Positions 55,191-64,000 of a DNA stretch of 64,000 bases are shown piece by piece; within the stretch, counting starts at the first letter, position 1, and each line of letters begins with the position of its first letter. Below the pieces are notes generated by a model. That model saw only the letters and a program-made list of their open reading frames with translations, had not been told where the DNA came from and searched no databases. Source of the stretch: Flavivirga spongiicola (GTDB lineage: Bacteria; Bacteroidota; Bacteroidia; Flavobacteriales; Flavobacteriaceae); NCBI RefSeq assembly GCF_030540825.1, contig NZ_JAUOEO010000001.1, positions 3,609,001 to 3,673,000 on the forward strand, read 5' to 3'. The position numbers and the translations under genes are program-made.

Positions 55191-56396
55191 ATGAAAAAGA
55201 AACTTGTTTTAGTTTTACTGTCTATGATTCCTTTTCTAAATTTTGCTCAGAATGATAGAGCCATTTGGGTTAATGAAATGGTGAAAATGGCAGATCCTGT
55301 TTTAGTTTCATTAAGTGAAGGAAAACTTAAAGAAAACATGCCTACCGAACAGTCTAGTTTTGAATATGGAGACCGGAGTTCTTTTGCGCATTTAGAAGCT
55401 TTTGGTAGATTAATGGCGGGTATGGCACCATGGTTGGAGTTAGGCAAAGATTCTACAGATGAAGGCCAATTAAGAAAGAAATATATTGAGTTAACACATA
55501 AAGCAATTCGTAATGCCGTAGATCCAGAGTCTAGTGATTATATGAATTTTTCTAATGGAAATCAGCCTTTAGTTGATGTTGCTTTTTTAGCACAAGCCTT
55601 TATAAGGGCTCCAAATGAAATGTGGGAACCATTGGATGATGATACCAAAAGGATGGTGATTGAGGCATTCAAAAAATCCAGAACAATTTCAGATATTCCG
55701 TATAATAATTGGTTATTGTTTGCGGCATCAGTAGAAGCATTTATGATAAAATTTACAGATGATGCAGATTACGTAAGAATAGAATACGCACTACAAAAAC
55801 ATATGGAATGGTATGTTGGTGATGGATTATACGCAGATGGTAAATATTATCATTGGGATTATTACAATTCGTTTGTTATTCATCCAATGCTGATTGATAT
55901 TTTAAGTGTACTTCAAGGAACAAAGTATAGGCTTAAATCGTTAAACGAAACAGTTTTGAAAAGGGCGCAACGTTATGGTGAAATATTGGAAAGACAAATA
56001 TCCCCAATAGGAACATTTCCTATAGTAGGAAGATCAACAGTGTATAGATTTGGAGTATTCCAAGCCTTATCTCAATTAGTTTTATTAGAAAAACTTCCTG
56101 TTAAACTATCAGAAGGGCAAGTGAGATCGGGTTTAACGGCTGTTTTAAAAAAGTTGCAAAATGCAAAAGGACTATATGATAAAAACGGTTGGTTGCAAAT
56201 TGGAGTTTTTGGTCATCAACCAGATATGGCAGAACCTTATATTTCCACAGGAAGTTTATATTTAACGTCATTAGGTTTTTTATCTTTGGGACTTCCGGAG
56301 CATCATTCGTTTTGGACTGCAGCTCCTGAGGATTGGACTAGTGTTAAAATATGGGGAGGAAACCCTTCAGTTAAGCGAGATAAATATTCAAACTAG
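55191..56396 (+). CDS. DUF2264 domain protein
   Basis: 401 residues with a signal peptide (MKKKLVLVLLSMIPFLNFAQ). DUF2264 blocks: SSFAHLEAFGRLMAGMAPWL, NNWLLFAASVEAFM and DGLYADGKYYHWDYYNSFVI. Predicted (alpha/alpha)6 barrel like GH88/GH105, usual in PULs for uronic-acid glycans; activity not established. Nine bases after GH88, therefore the same operon. Confidence 0.82.
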   Translation: MKKKLVLVLLSMIPFLNFAQNDRAIWVNEMVKMADPVLVSLSEGKLKENMPTEQSSFEYGDRSSFAHLEAFGRLMAGMAPWLELGKDSTDEGQLRKKYIELTHKAIRNAVDPESSDYMNFSNGNQPLVDVAFLAQAFIRAPNEMWEPLDDDTKRMVIEAFKKSRTISDIPYNNWLLFAASVEAFMIKFTDDADYVRIEYALQKHMEWYVGDGLYADGKYYHWDYYNSFVIHPMLIDILSVLQGTKYRLKSLNETVLKRAQRYGEILERQISPIGTFPIVGRSTVYRFGVFQALSQLVLLEKLPVKLSEGQVRSGLTAVLKKLQNAKGLYDKNGWLQIGVFGHQPDMAEPYISTGSLYLTSLGFLSLGLPEHHSFWTAAPEDWTSVKIWGGNPSVKRDKYSN

Positions 56397-56424
56397 TGAA
56401 AGTTTTCAATTGACTTTGTTATAG

Positions 56425-56664
56425 ATGAAGAAAAATAAAATAACAATTCACGATATTTCTAAACACATAAGAGTTGATAGTTCCGCAACGTCAAGAGCCT
56501 TAAATGATAGTGTGCGCGTTTCAAAAAAAACAAAGACTCTGATTTTAAATACAACGTCTGAAATGGGATATCAACGTAATTTGTTAGCATCAAACCTACG
56601 TAAAAGAGTTACAAATACTATAGGTGTTGTTCCTGGAATATCACGTCATTTCTTTTTTAATTGA
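56425..56664 (+). pseudogene. LacI-family regulator reduced to its DNA-binding domain
   Basis: 79 residues: HTH with hinge helix (ITIHDISKHIRVDSSATSRA, LNDSVRVSKKT) and the start of the sensor (NTIGVVPGISRHFFFN), where a stop ends it. A normal LacI protein is about 330-345 residues, so about 250 are missing, and only 18 bases separate it from the next gene, so the sensor domain is deleted, not frame-shifted. Either a dead gene or a ligand-blind DNA-binding protein. Its natural targets may be the ATCGAT palindromes at 53914 and 46097. Confidence 0.8.
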
Positions 56665-56682
56665 ACGCCAATCATCAAAAAA

Positions 56683-59600
56683 ATGAAATTAAAAAAATAT
56701 ATAGCTTTAATGCTTTTTTGTTTATTTATTGGTTTTGTTTTTAGCCAAGATCAAGAGCAGGGAATTAACTATAAAGCCTTAAAATTTAAGAACTTTTCTT
56801 TAAAAGAAGGATTGTCTCAAAGTTCTGTGCTTTGTATTTTACAAGATAAAAAAGGGTTTTTGTGGTTTGGAACACGTGATGGTTTAAATAAATACGATGG
56901 AAATGAGTTTAAGGTTTTTAGGCACAATTCTCAAGACAGCACAAGTTTAAGTCATAATTTTATTAAGGCATTGTATGAGGATATAAAAGGGAATTTATGG
57001 GTCGGTACTATTGATGGTCTTAACAAGTTTAATCCAGAAACAAATTCATTTGAACGCTATGTAATTAAAACAGAAAAAAAAGGCTTAGATAATTTTGAGG
57101 TTTGGAGCATTGTTGAAGATAAAGAAGCGTATTTGTGGTTAGGCACTAGCTTAGGAATAAAAAAAATTGATACTAAAGAGGGTGTCTTTGTTAAAGCTGT
57201 TTATGATGAATCTGATAAAAAATTGTTTACCACGCCAACGAGATCTCTATTAATTACTCACAACAATGAATTATGGATAAAAACTACAGAACATATTGGA
57301 GCATACAATTTAAAAACACAGGTAGCCAAGTATTATCCTTACCCGGATAATTCTGTAACAGAACTTAATAAAAGTAATGTTTCAGCACTTTACCAAGATA
57401 AGAAAAACAACATTTGGTTAGGTTTTAAAAACGGACTGGCGCTTTTAAATAAGGAAATAGATTCGTTTGAGTTTTTTAGTTTGAAATCTAAAAAAAATAA
57501 AGCGATTAAAGATCATGTTCGTAGTATATGTGAAGATTATTTAGGAAATCTTTGGATTGGAACATACAATGGACTTTATGTTTTAAATCAAAATAAAAAT
57601 TCAATATCGCATTTTACACATGACGAAAATAACCCAAATAGCTTAACCCAAAACTCTATTTATAAAATTTACCAGGATATTAAAGGTGATATTTGGATAG
57701 GTACTTATGCAGGAGGAATTAGTTATTATGATAGAAGCTACGATATATTTAAGCATTTTCATTCAGGTACAAATAATACAAAACTTAATTATAAGGTAGT
57801 AAGTTCAATTATTGAAGATAAAAATGACAATTTGTGGATAGGTACTGAAGGCGGAGGCATTAATGTTTATAATAAAAAAGCAGGTATTTTTAAATATTAT
57901 ACAAATAATCCTAATAATTCAAATAGCTTAAGTGCAAATAATGTAAAAGCAATGATCCAAGATCATGCTGGTAATTTCTGGATTGGCACACATGATGAAG
58001 GACTCAATTTTTTAAACCCCAAAAAGCGCCCTTTTAAATTTAAAAAATTTAAAAATGATTCTGACAATGACAATAGTTTAAGTAATAACAGAATCATTTC
58101 TTTATTTGAAGATTATGAAAATAATATATGGATAGGAACTTCTGGAGGCGGATTAAATGTTTTAAACAATAAAACAAATACGATTACTAGAATAGAAGAT
58201 CCCTTATTTTTTGCTGGAAATTTAATATATAAGATAGCTAAAACCTCTAATAAAAATGAGCTTTTAATAGGTGGCAGCAACGGATTGGCGAAAATTAACA
58301 TTGAAACCAAACAACTTTCTAAAGTTGATTATTTAAAGAAAAATGATTTGCAAGTATCTGTTGCTATTCTTTCTGTTTATGAAGATGGTAATAGAAATCT
58401 TTGGATAGGTACCGAAGGTGAAGGGGTGTATTATTATAATAAAACCACCTTTGAGACTATTAAATTTGACACAAAAAAGGGTTTGCCCAATGACGTTATT
58501 TATGGTATCGTTCCAGATAATGACAACCATATTTGGTTAAGTACAAATTATGGATTAAGCAGGATTAATTTGCAATCCTTTAAAATTAAAAACTTTAATG
58601 AGTCTGATGGTTTACAGAGTAACGAATTTAATTATGGAGCTTATTTAAAAAATAAAAAAGGCGAATTACTATTCGGTGGCGCCAATGGTTTTAACATTTT
58701 TAATCCTAATGATATTGTCGAGAATTCTTTTGTCCCGCCAGTTACTATTACAGCATTTAAAGTTAATAATAAACCCTATTTAAACATAACCGATTCAACA
58801 GACCGTATAACGCTAAAGCATAAGCAAAATGATTTTAATTTCGATTTTGTGGCGTTAAGTTATTCTCAACCAAATAAAAATCAATATGCTTATAAGTTAG
58901 AAGGTTTTGATACTGATTGGAATTACATTGGAAATAAAAAATCTGCAACCTATACCAATTTAGACGAAGGCGACTATATTTTTAGAGTTAAAGCCTCTAA
59001 CAATGATGCGTTATGGAACGAAAAAGGAGCATCAATACCTATAACTGTCCTACCTGCACCTTGGTTAACATGGTGGGCATATTTATTATACAGCTTAGTG
59101 TTTGCAGGTGTAACTTTACTTATTATAAAATATAGTTTAATAAGAATAAAGGAAAGAAACGAATTAAAAGAGGAGCGCCTTGAAAAAGAAAGAATAGAGG
59201 AAGTAAATAAATTAAAATTAGAATTGTTTACAAATATTTCACATGATTTTAGAACACCATTAACCTTAATTTTAGGACCGTTAGAACGTTTGTTAAAAAC
59301 AGAAAACAAGGATAGCTTTGTTAGGAGTCAGCATGAGGTTATGTACAGAAATGCAAGTAATTTAATGGAATTGATAAACCAATTGCTAGATTTTAGAAAA
59401 AGTGAATCTGGGAAGCTGCTTTTATCAGCATCTCAAAGCAATATTGTGCCATTTTTAAAAGAGATTAAATTGGCATTTGATGAATTGGCAAGAGCTAAAA
59501 GCATTGATTTTTCATTAACATCTACTAGTGATAATATTTTAGTTTGGTTCGATCAAACAAAACTTAAAAAAATCATATTTAATCTACTGTCAAATGCCTT

Positions 59601-60804
59601 TAAATTTACTCCAGTAGGTGGCAAAATAATATTAGAAATTTCAGTTGCTGAAAAACTTAAAAAAGGGAAAGCTAATAATTGTGTTAAGTTAAAAGTTACA
59701 GATAATGGTAGAGGCATTTCTAAAGCAAATAAAAAATTTATTTTTGATAGATTTTATCAATTAGGAGAACGCTCTGGGACTGGTATTGGTTTATCATTAA
59801 CAAAAAACCTTATTGAGTTGCATAAAGGTACTATTAAAGTTAAGAGTAACGAAGACAAAGGCACGTCTTTTACAGTAAAATTACCTTTAGGAAATACACA
59901 TTTGAGTAGTGAACAAATGGTTGAAAATATAGTGCCTGAAGAAGAGAATAATATGTTTAATCTTGAAAAGGTTGCTTATGTTGATAAAGGAGTTATTGCA
60001 CAAAAAGAACAAAAACGAACAGAAGATAAACGAACAGATAAATCTTTAGCTTCTATTTTAATTGTTGAAGACAATGCAGAAGTAAGAACATTTATTAAAT
60101 CAATTTTCTTAAATAAATACAATGTTTTTGATGCTGAAAATGGTGAAAATGCCATCGAAATTGCTAAAACCCAAGATATAGATTTAATAATTAGCGATGT
60201 AATGATGCCAATCATGGATGGTATGAAAATGTGTAATGAAATTAAAACCAACATAAAAACAAGCCATATTCCTGTAATTTTACTTACTGCAAAAACCTCT
60301 CAAGAAGCTCAAAAATCAGGTTATCAAATTGGTGCTGATGCCTATATTACAAAACCATTTGATGCTAATATTTTAGAAGTAAGAGTGATTAATTTATTGA
60401 AATCTAGAAAAAACTTAATAGATAAATTTAAGAAGGATATTATTTTGCAACCCAAAGAACTCACTGTAACCTCATCAGATGAGATGTTCTTAAAAAAGGC
60501 AATAGATATTGTAGAACAAAACTTATCTAATCCAGAATTTTCAATAGTGAATTTTATTGATGAAATGGGAACAAGCCGTTCCGTGTTATACAGAAAATTA
60601 AAAGCATTAACAGATCAATCTATTTCAGAGTTTATAAAAACAATTAAACTAAAAAGAGCTGCTCAATTAATAAGCAAATCAGATATGAATATTTCTGAAA
60701 TTGCTTTCGACTTAGGTTTTAACGACTTAAAACATTTCAGAAAATCGTTTAAAAAAGTTTTTAAAGTACTGCCTTCAGAGTACAGAGAAGAAAACTCAAA
60801 CTAA
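56683..60804 (+). CDS. Hybrid two-component system regulator (HTCS) of the PUL
   Basis: 1373 residues. Signal peptide, then 14 or so beta-propeller (Reg_prop) repeats of the LWIGTxxGGLN type (about 30-660), Y_Y_Y domain (about 685-765), one transmembrane helix (about 790-812), HisKA with phospho-acceptor His854 in NISHDFRTPLTLIL, HATPase (DNGRGIS, GTGIGLSLTKNL), receiver with Asp1172 in ISDVMMPIMDGM, and an AraC-type HTH at the C-terminus (about 1265-1370). This is the standard glycan sensor of Bacteroidota: periplasmic propeller binds an oligosaccharide and the cytoplasmic HTH activates susC-type genes, here most likely the one at 60990. Confidence 0.95.
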   Translation: MKLKKYIALMLFCLFIGFVFSQDQEQGINYKALKFKNFSLKEGLSQSSVLCILQDKKGFLWFGTRDGLNKYDGNEFKVFRHNSQDSTSLSHNFIKALYEDIKGNLWVGTIDGLNKFNPETNSFERYVIKTEKKGLDNFEVWSIVEDKEAYLWLGTSLGIKKIDTKEGVFVKAVYDESDKKLFTTPTRSLLITHNNELWIKTTEHIGAYNLKTQVAKYYPYPDNSVTELNKSNVSALYQDKKNNIWLGFKNGLALLNKEIDSFEFFSLKSKKNKAIKDHVRSICEDYLGNLWIGTYNGLYVLNQNKNSISHFTHDENNPNSLTQNSIYKIYQDIKGDIWIGTYAGGISYYDRSYDIFKHFHSGTNNTKLNYKVVSSIIEDKNDNLWIGTEGGGINVYNKKAGIFKYYTNNPNNSNSLSANNVKAMIQDHAGNFWIGTHDEGLNFLNPKKRPFKFKKFKNDSDNDNSLSNNRIISLFEDYENNIWIGTSGGGLNVLNNKTNTITRIEDPLFFAGNLIYKIAKTSNKNELLIGGSNGLAKINIETKQLSKVDYLKKNDLQVSVAILSVYEDGNRNLWIGTEGEGVYYYNKTTFETIKFDTKKGLPNDVIYGIVPDNDNHIWLSTNYGLSRINLQSFKIKNFNESDGLQSNEFNYGAYLKNKKGELLFGGANGFNIFNPNDIVENSFVPPVTITAFKVNNKPYLNITDSTDRITLKHKQNDFNFDFVALSYSQPNKNQYAYKLEGFDTDWNYIGNKKSATYTNLDEGDYIFRVKASNNDALWNEKGASIPITVLPAPWLTWWAYLLYSLVFAGVTLLIIKYSLIRIKERNELKEERLEKERIEEVNKLKLELFTNISHDFRTPLTLILGPLERLLKTENKDSFVRSQHEVMYRNASNLMELINQLLDFRKSESGKLLLSASQSNIVPFLKEIKLAFDELARAKSIDFSLTSTSDNILVWFDQTKLKKIIFNLLSNAFKFTPVGGKIILEISVAEKLKKGKANNCVKLKVTDNGRGISKANKKFIFDRFYQLGERSGTGIGLSLTKNLIELHKGTIKVKSNEDKGTSFTVKLPLGNTHLSSEQMVENIVPEEENNMFNLEKVAYVDKGVIAQKEQKRTEDKRTDKSLASILIVEDNAEVRTFIKSIFLNKYNVFDAENGENAIEIAKTQDIDLIISDVMMPIMDGMKMCNEIKTNIKTSHIPVILLTAKTSQEAQKSGYQIGADAYITKPFDANILEVRVINLLKSRKNLIDKFKKDIILQPKELTVTSSDEMFLKKAIDIVEQNLSNPEFSIVNFIDEMGTSRSVLYRKLKALTDQSISEFIKTIKLKRAAQLISKSDMNISEIAFDLGFNDLKHFRKSFKKVFKVLPSEYREENSN

Positions 60805-60989
60805 ATAATCAAAAATATTCTGCATTTACATATAAATCTCTTCTGCTATATAGGGTATAGCTTGATTAATATAAATATGAACAGCTAGCCGCTTCTAAAA
60901 GAGCTTTTTCTCCCCCTAATTTAATATAATTAGATTTTAAATTTACATCTTATAACTGAATAGTATAATCAAATCTAAATAACAAATTA

Positions 60990-63900
60990 ATGAAGAATCA
61001 CTTTAAGCTGTTTTTAACTAAACCGAAAAGTAATAAAATCATGTTTCTTATGATTTTATGCGTAGCATTATGTAGCTTTTCTACTTATGCACAAGTAAAA
61101 ACCATTACAGGTACAATTACTGATGAAATTGGTATACCACTTCCTGGTGCAAATGTTATAGAAACAGGAACACTAAATGGTATAACTACAGATTTTGATG
61201 GAAAATATTCTATACAGATAAATCAAAAGTCCTCTTTAACTTTTAGCTATGTAGGATATAAAACAGTAGTGGTAACAATAACCGATCAAGAGAATATTGA
61301 TATTAAATTAAATCCAGATTTACAGCAATTAGACGATGTTGTTGTAATAGGTTATGGTTCTGTTCAGAAGAAAGACGTAACAGGATCTGTTGCTACAGTA
61401 AAAATGGATAAACTAACAGAAGCACCAGTAGCTAATTTCGATCAAGCCTTAGCTGGTAGAGTGGCTGGAGTACAAGTAAGTGCTGGTGGTGGTGAACCTG
61501 GAGCTGGTATGGATATTGTTATTAGAGGAGGTAACACGGTGAATGGTGATAACTCTCCTTTGTATGTCATGGATGGGTTTATTATTGAAAACTTTAATCC
61601 TGGTCTTGTAGATCCTTCGGATATTGAAAGCATGACCGTTTTAAAAGACGCCTCAGCAACAGCTATATATGGTGTTCGTGGTGCCAATGGTGTTATTATT
61701 ATTACGACTAAAAGGGCTAAGGCTGGAAAAACTAAGATTAGTTATGAAACCCGATTAGATATAAAAAACGTTTCAAAAACATTAGATGTATTGGAGCCTT
61801 ATGAATATATAAAGCTTTCATCGGAAATTAATGAAAATAGTACTACAGCACGGTGGTTTTCTATTTTTGATGAAGATTTAGGGCAAAGTGTTCAAGTTGG
61901 TGATCTTGAGGATTATAGAGGAGCAACAGGTAGAGATTGGCAAGATGAAGCTTTTAGAACAGCCTATTCAAAAACTCATAAACTTAACATATCAAGTGGT
62001 GGTGAAAAAACAAGACTAAATGCTTCAATAAATGCGGTTGAAGATCAAGGGTCTTTATTAAAATCAGAATATAATAGGCTAAACGGAAGAATAACCGTTA
62101 ACCACAAAGTTAGCGATAAACTAGATGCTACTGTTGATGTACTTTATACTAACTATACACAAGAGGGGCTTAATACCAAGGGGAACTCATCATATTCCTT
62201 TTTGAGGAGCTTAGTAACTTATAGTAATGTTGCAAATAAATTTATAGATTACCCAGAGGGTTTTGACCCATTAGATCAAGTAAGCGAAGATTTTGATGCC
62301 TTTAACATTGTGGTTTGGCATCCTATAGTATCTTTAAATAATGAGTATAGAAAACGAGAGAACGATCAGTTTATAGGAAACCTAAGGTTAAAATATAAAA
62401 TTTCTCCAGCGTTCAGATTCGAAACTAGAGCAAGTTTTAACCGTCAGTTTAGAAATACAGGTATTTTTAATAATAGTCATACCGTTTATGGTCGATTATT
62501 AAGTAAAATAGATGGTATAAATGGCTCTTTAGATGAGCAAAAATGGAGAAACTTTGCTTCGGTAAATACTTTAAATTTTAAAAAGAAAATTAATGATCAT
62601 TCTTTTGACGGATTGCTAGGGGTTACTTTGAATATTAGAAAAACTTCAAGAACACGTTTCAGATCTATAGATATTCCTCAATATCTTGAAAACCTGGGTA
62701 TCAATTCTTTAGATGGAGGAACTTTAGATAGTTCTGATGATGTTAGCGGTACTGCAGAATCAAGAATATTTTCTGTACTAGGGAGATTTAATTATGGCTA
62801 TAAAGGGAAGTATTTATTTACAGCATCATTAAGACGTGATGGGTCTTCAAATTTTCCTAAAAAGAATAGGATTGGGTACTTTCCATCAGCAGCTATATCA
62901 TGGAACGCTCACAAAGAGTCTTTTATTGAAAACCTAAATGTATTTTCTCAATTAAAATTTAAAGCAGGTTATGGTAAAACGGGTAACGATAGAATTCCTA
63001 GTACAGCAAGGTTTGAATTTTTAACTGATAGCGATGCTTCATACTTTTTTGGTGGGCAAACTGTTCAAGGACAGAGACCTACAAGTTTTGGTGCCAATCC
63101 AAACTTATTTTGGGAGACTACTGAGCAATATAATGTTGGTTTAGATATGGGCTTTTTTAACGATAGGTTATCTTTATTAGTAGAAGTTTATCAGAAAGAT
63201 ACTAATGACCTTCTTATAAATGCTGATACTGCTTTATCTCAAGGATTCCAGTCTGTTTGGACAAACACAGGGCAAGTGAGAAATAAAGGTTTGGAAATTA
63301 GTTTGAATACAGTAAATATTTCTAACAAAAATTTTAAATGGACTTCAGATTTTAATATCTCTTTCAATCAAAATACCATTGTGTCTTTACCAGATGGGAA
63401 ACCCATTTTTGGAAAACCAAATTATTACAGATTGCTAAGTACTAATCAATTTCTTGTTGAAGAAGGTCAAGCATTAGGAAATATGTTTGGGTATATCTCT
63501 GATGGCGTATATCAACCAACCGATTTTGAAAATTATGATCCAGATGCATCTACGCATACTTTACTTCCTGGGCAACCAAGTTACAGAAGCCACCAACCTG
63601 GAGATGAAAAATATAAAGATTTGAATGGTGATGGAGAAATAACAGGAGCAGACAAGACCATCATAGGTAACGCATTGCCTAAACACTTTGGAGGTTTTGG
63701 AAATACTTTTACTTATAAAAATTTCCAACTGAGCACTTTTTTACAATGGTCTTATGGGAATGATGTATTAAATGCAAACCGACTGGTACTTGAAGGCATG
63801 ATTAATGGAGGTCAAAACCAATTAGCTACTACGCTTAATAGATGGACTCCAGAAAATCAAAATACAGATTTACATAGAGCTGGAGGACAAGGTTTTCAAG

Positions 63901-64000
63901 ACGTATCATCTCGAATTGTAGAAGATGGCTCATATTTACGATTAAAAACCGTTAATTTTTCTTATAACTTTTCTAAAGATGTTTTGGAAAAATTAAAGTT
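60990..64000 (+). CDS. SusC/RagA-family TonB-dependent receptor (3' end outside window)
   Basis: At least 1003 residues from ATG 60990, still open at the window end. Signal peptide to about residue 34, carboxypeptidase-regulatory-like domain (ITGTITDEIGIPLPGANVIE, 39-105), TonB/plug start DDVVVIGYGSVQKKDVTGSV (115-134), plug to about 240 (VLKDASATAIYGVRGANGVI), then barrel strands. It imports glycan oligomers across the outer membrane with a SusD partner that should lie after the window. It follows the HTCS by 185 bases that hold no clear TTTG/TAnnTTTG promoter, consistent with activator-dependent expression. Confidence 0.95.
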   Translation, partial: MKNHFKLFLTKPKSNKIMFLMILCVALCSFSTYAQVKTITGTITDEIGIPLPGANVIETGTLNGITTDFDGKYSIQINQKSSLTFSYVGYKTVVVTITDQENIDIKLNPDLQQLDDVVVIGYGSVQKKDVTGSVATVKMDKLTEAPVANFDQALAGRVAGVQVSAGGGEPGAGMDIVIRGGNTVNGDNSPLYVMDGFIIENFNPGLVDPSDIESMTVLKDASATAIYGVRGANGVIIITTKRAKAGKTKISYETRLDIKNVSKTLDVLEPYEYIKLSSEINENSTTARWFSIFDEDLGQSVQVGDLEDYRGATGRDWQDEAFRTAYSKTHKLNISSGGEKTRLNASINAVEDQGSLLKSEYNRLNGRITVNHKVSDKLDATVDVLYTNYTQEGLNTKGNSSYSFLRSLVTYSNVANKFIDYPEGFDPLDQVSEDFDAFNIVVWHPIVSLNNEYRKRENDQFIGNLRLKYKISPAFRFETRASFNRQFRNTGIFNNSHTVYGRLLSKIDGINGSLDEQKWRNFASVNTLNFKKKINDHSFDGLLGVTLNIRKTSRTRFRSIDIPQYLENLGINSLDGGTLDSSDDVSGTAESRIFSVLGRFNYGYKGKYLFTASLRRDGSSNFPKKNRIGYFPSAAISWNAHKESFIENLNVFSQLKFKAGYGKTGNDRIPSTARFEFLTDSDASYFFGGQTVQGQRPTSFGANPNLFWETTEQYNVGLDMGFFNDRLSLLVEVYQKDTNDLLINADTALSQGFQSVWTNTGQVRNKGLEISLNTVNISNKNFKWTSDFNISFNQNTIVSLPDGKPIFGKPNYYRLLSTNQFLVEEGQALGNMFGYISDGVYQPTDFENYDPDASTHTLLPGQPSYRSHQPGDEKYKDLNGDGEITGADKTIIGNALPKHFGGFGNTFTYKNFQLSTFLQWSYGNDVLNANRLVLEGMINGGQNQLATTLNRWTPENQNTDLHRAGGQGFQDVSSRIVEDGSYLRLKTVNFSYNFSKDVLEKLK

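Overview
The window is an AT-rich chromosome segment from a member of the Flavobacteriaceae (Bacteroidota). The evidence is the SusC/SusD receptor pairs, a hybrid two-component system, an NamZ-type DUF1343 lipoprotein, promoters of the TTTG / TAnnTTTG type, very little Shine-Dalgarno use apart from rpsU, and the order rpsU - xerC-like recombinase - hpf - tRNAs - tuf - tRNA-Trp - secE - nusG - rplKAJL - rpoBC. No rRNA, CRISPR array, prophage or intact insertion sequence was found.

Layout. 1-842 is the end of a TonB-dependent receptor. 0.9-20.4 kb is mixed housekeeping and envelope content: amidohydrolase, SAM methyltransferase, M48-like protease, sterol-desaturase-like protein, NamZ-like muramidase, LolC/E-type permease, cystathionine beta-synthase, a FIST sensor with its hybrid histidine kinase, DoxX with a Crp regulator, DUF2851, PspC and a K+ channel. 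20.5-26.1 kb holds an alanine/Na+ symporter, a HhH protein, an acyl-CoA dehydrogenase with a 3' tandem array, and an alpha-amylase behind a perfect palindromic operator. 26.1-42.2 kb is the translation/transcription core with a tRNA cluster that contains a tandem array of altered tRNA-Gly copies. 42.3-44.9 kb has DUF3467, a small Fe-S protein and prfC. 44.9-64 kb is accessory: a polysaccharide utilisation locus (PUL) with a damaged SusC fused to an adhesin, SusD, a phospholipase C remnant, a beta-helix lyase-like lipoprotein, GH88, DUF2264, a truncated LacI regulator, a 1373-residue hybrid two-component sensor/regulator and a second SusC that runs off the end.

How the genes work together. The PUL looks aimed at a uronic-acid-containing polysaccharide: a lyase-like beta-helix would cut the chain, SusC/SusD would import oligosaccharides, GH88 would remove the unsaturated uronic residue, and the hybrid sensor would switch on the second SusC. 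Several parts are broken (SusC N-terminus replaced, LacI reduced to its DNA-binding domain, phospholipase fragment), so the locus looks recently rearranged.

The most unusual structure is a recurring one: the 3' end of a gene is repeated just downstream, with a palindrome in between. It is seen at the acyl-CoA dehydrogenase gene (four 85-bp units), the DUF3467 gene, a tRNA-Thr and the tRNA-Gly locus. In the two protein genes nearly all differences between copies that fall in the coding part are synonymous, as if the copies had been coding at some time. The five tRNA-Gly-like units each keep the 5' half, anticodon and acceptor pairing but carry a different hairpin where the T arm should be.
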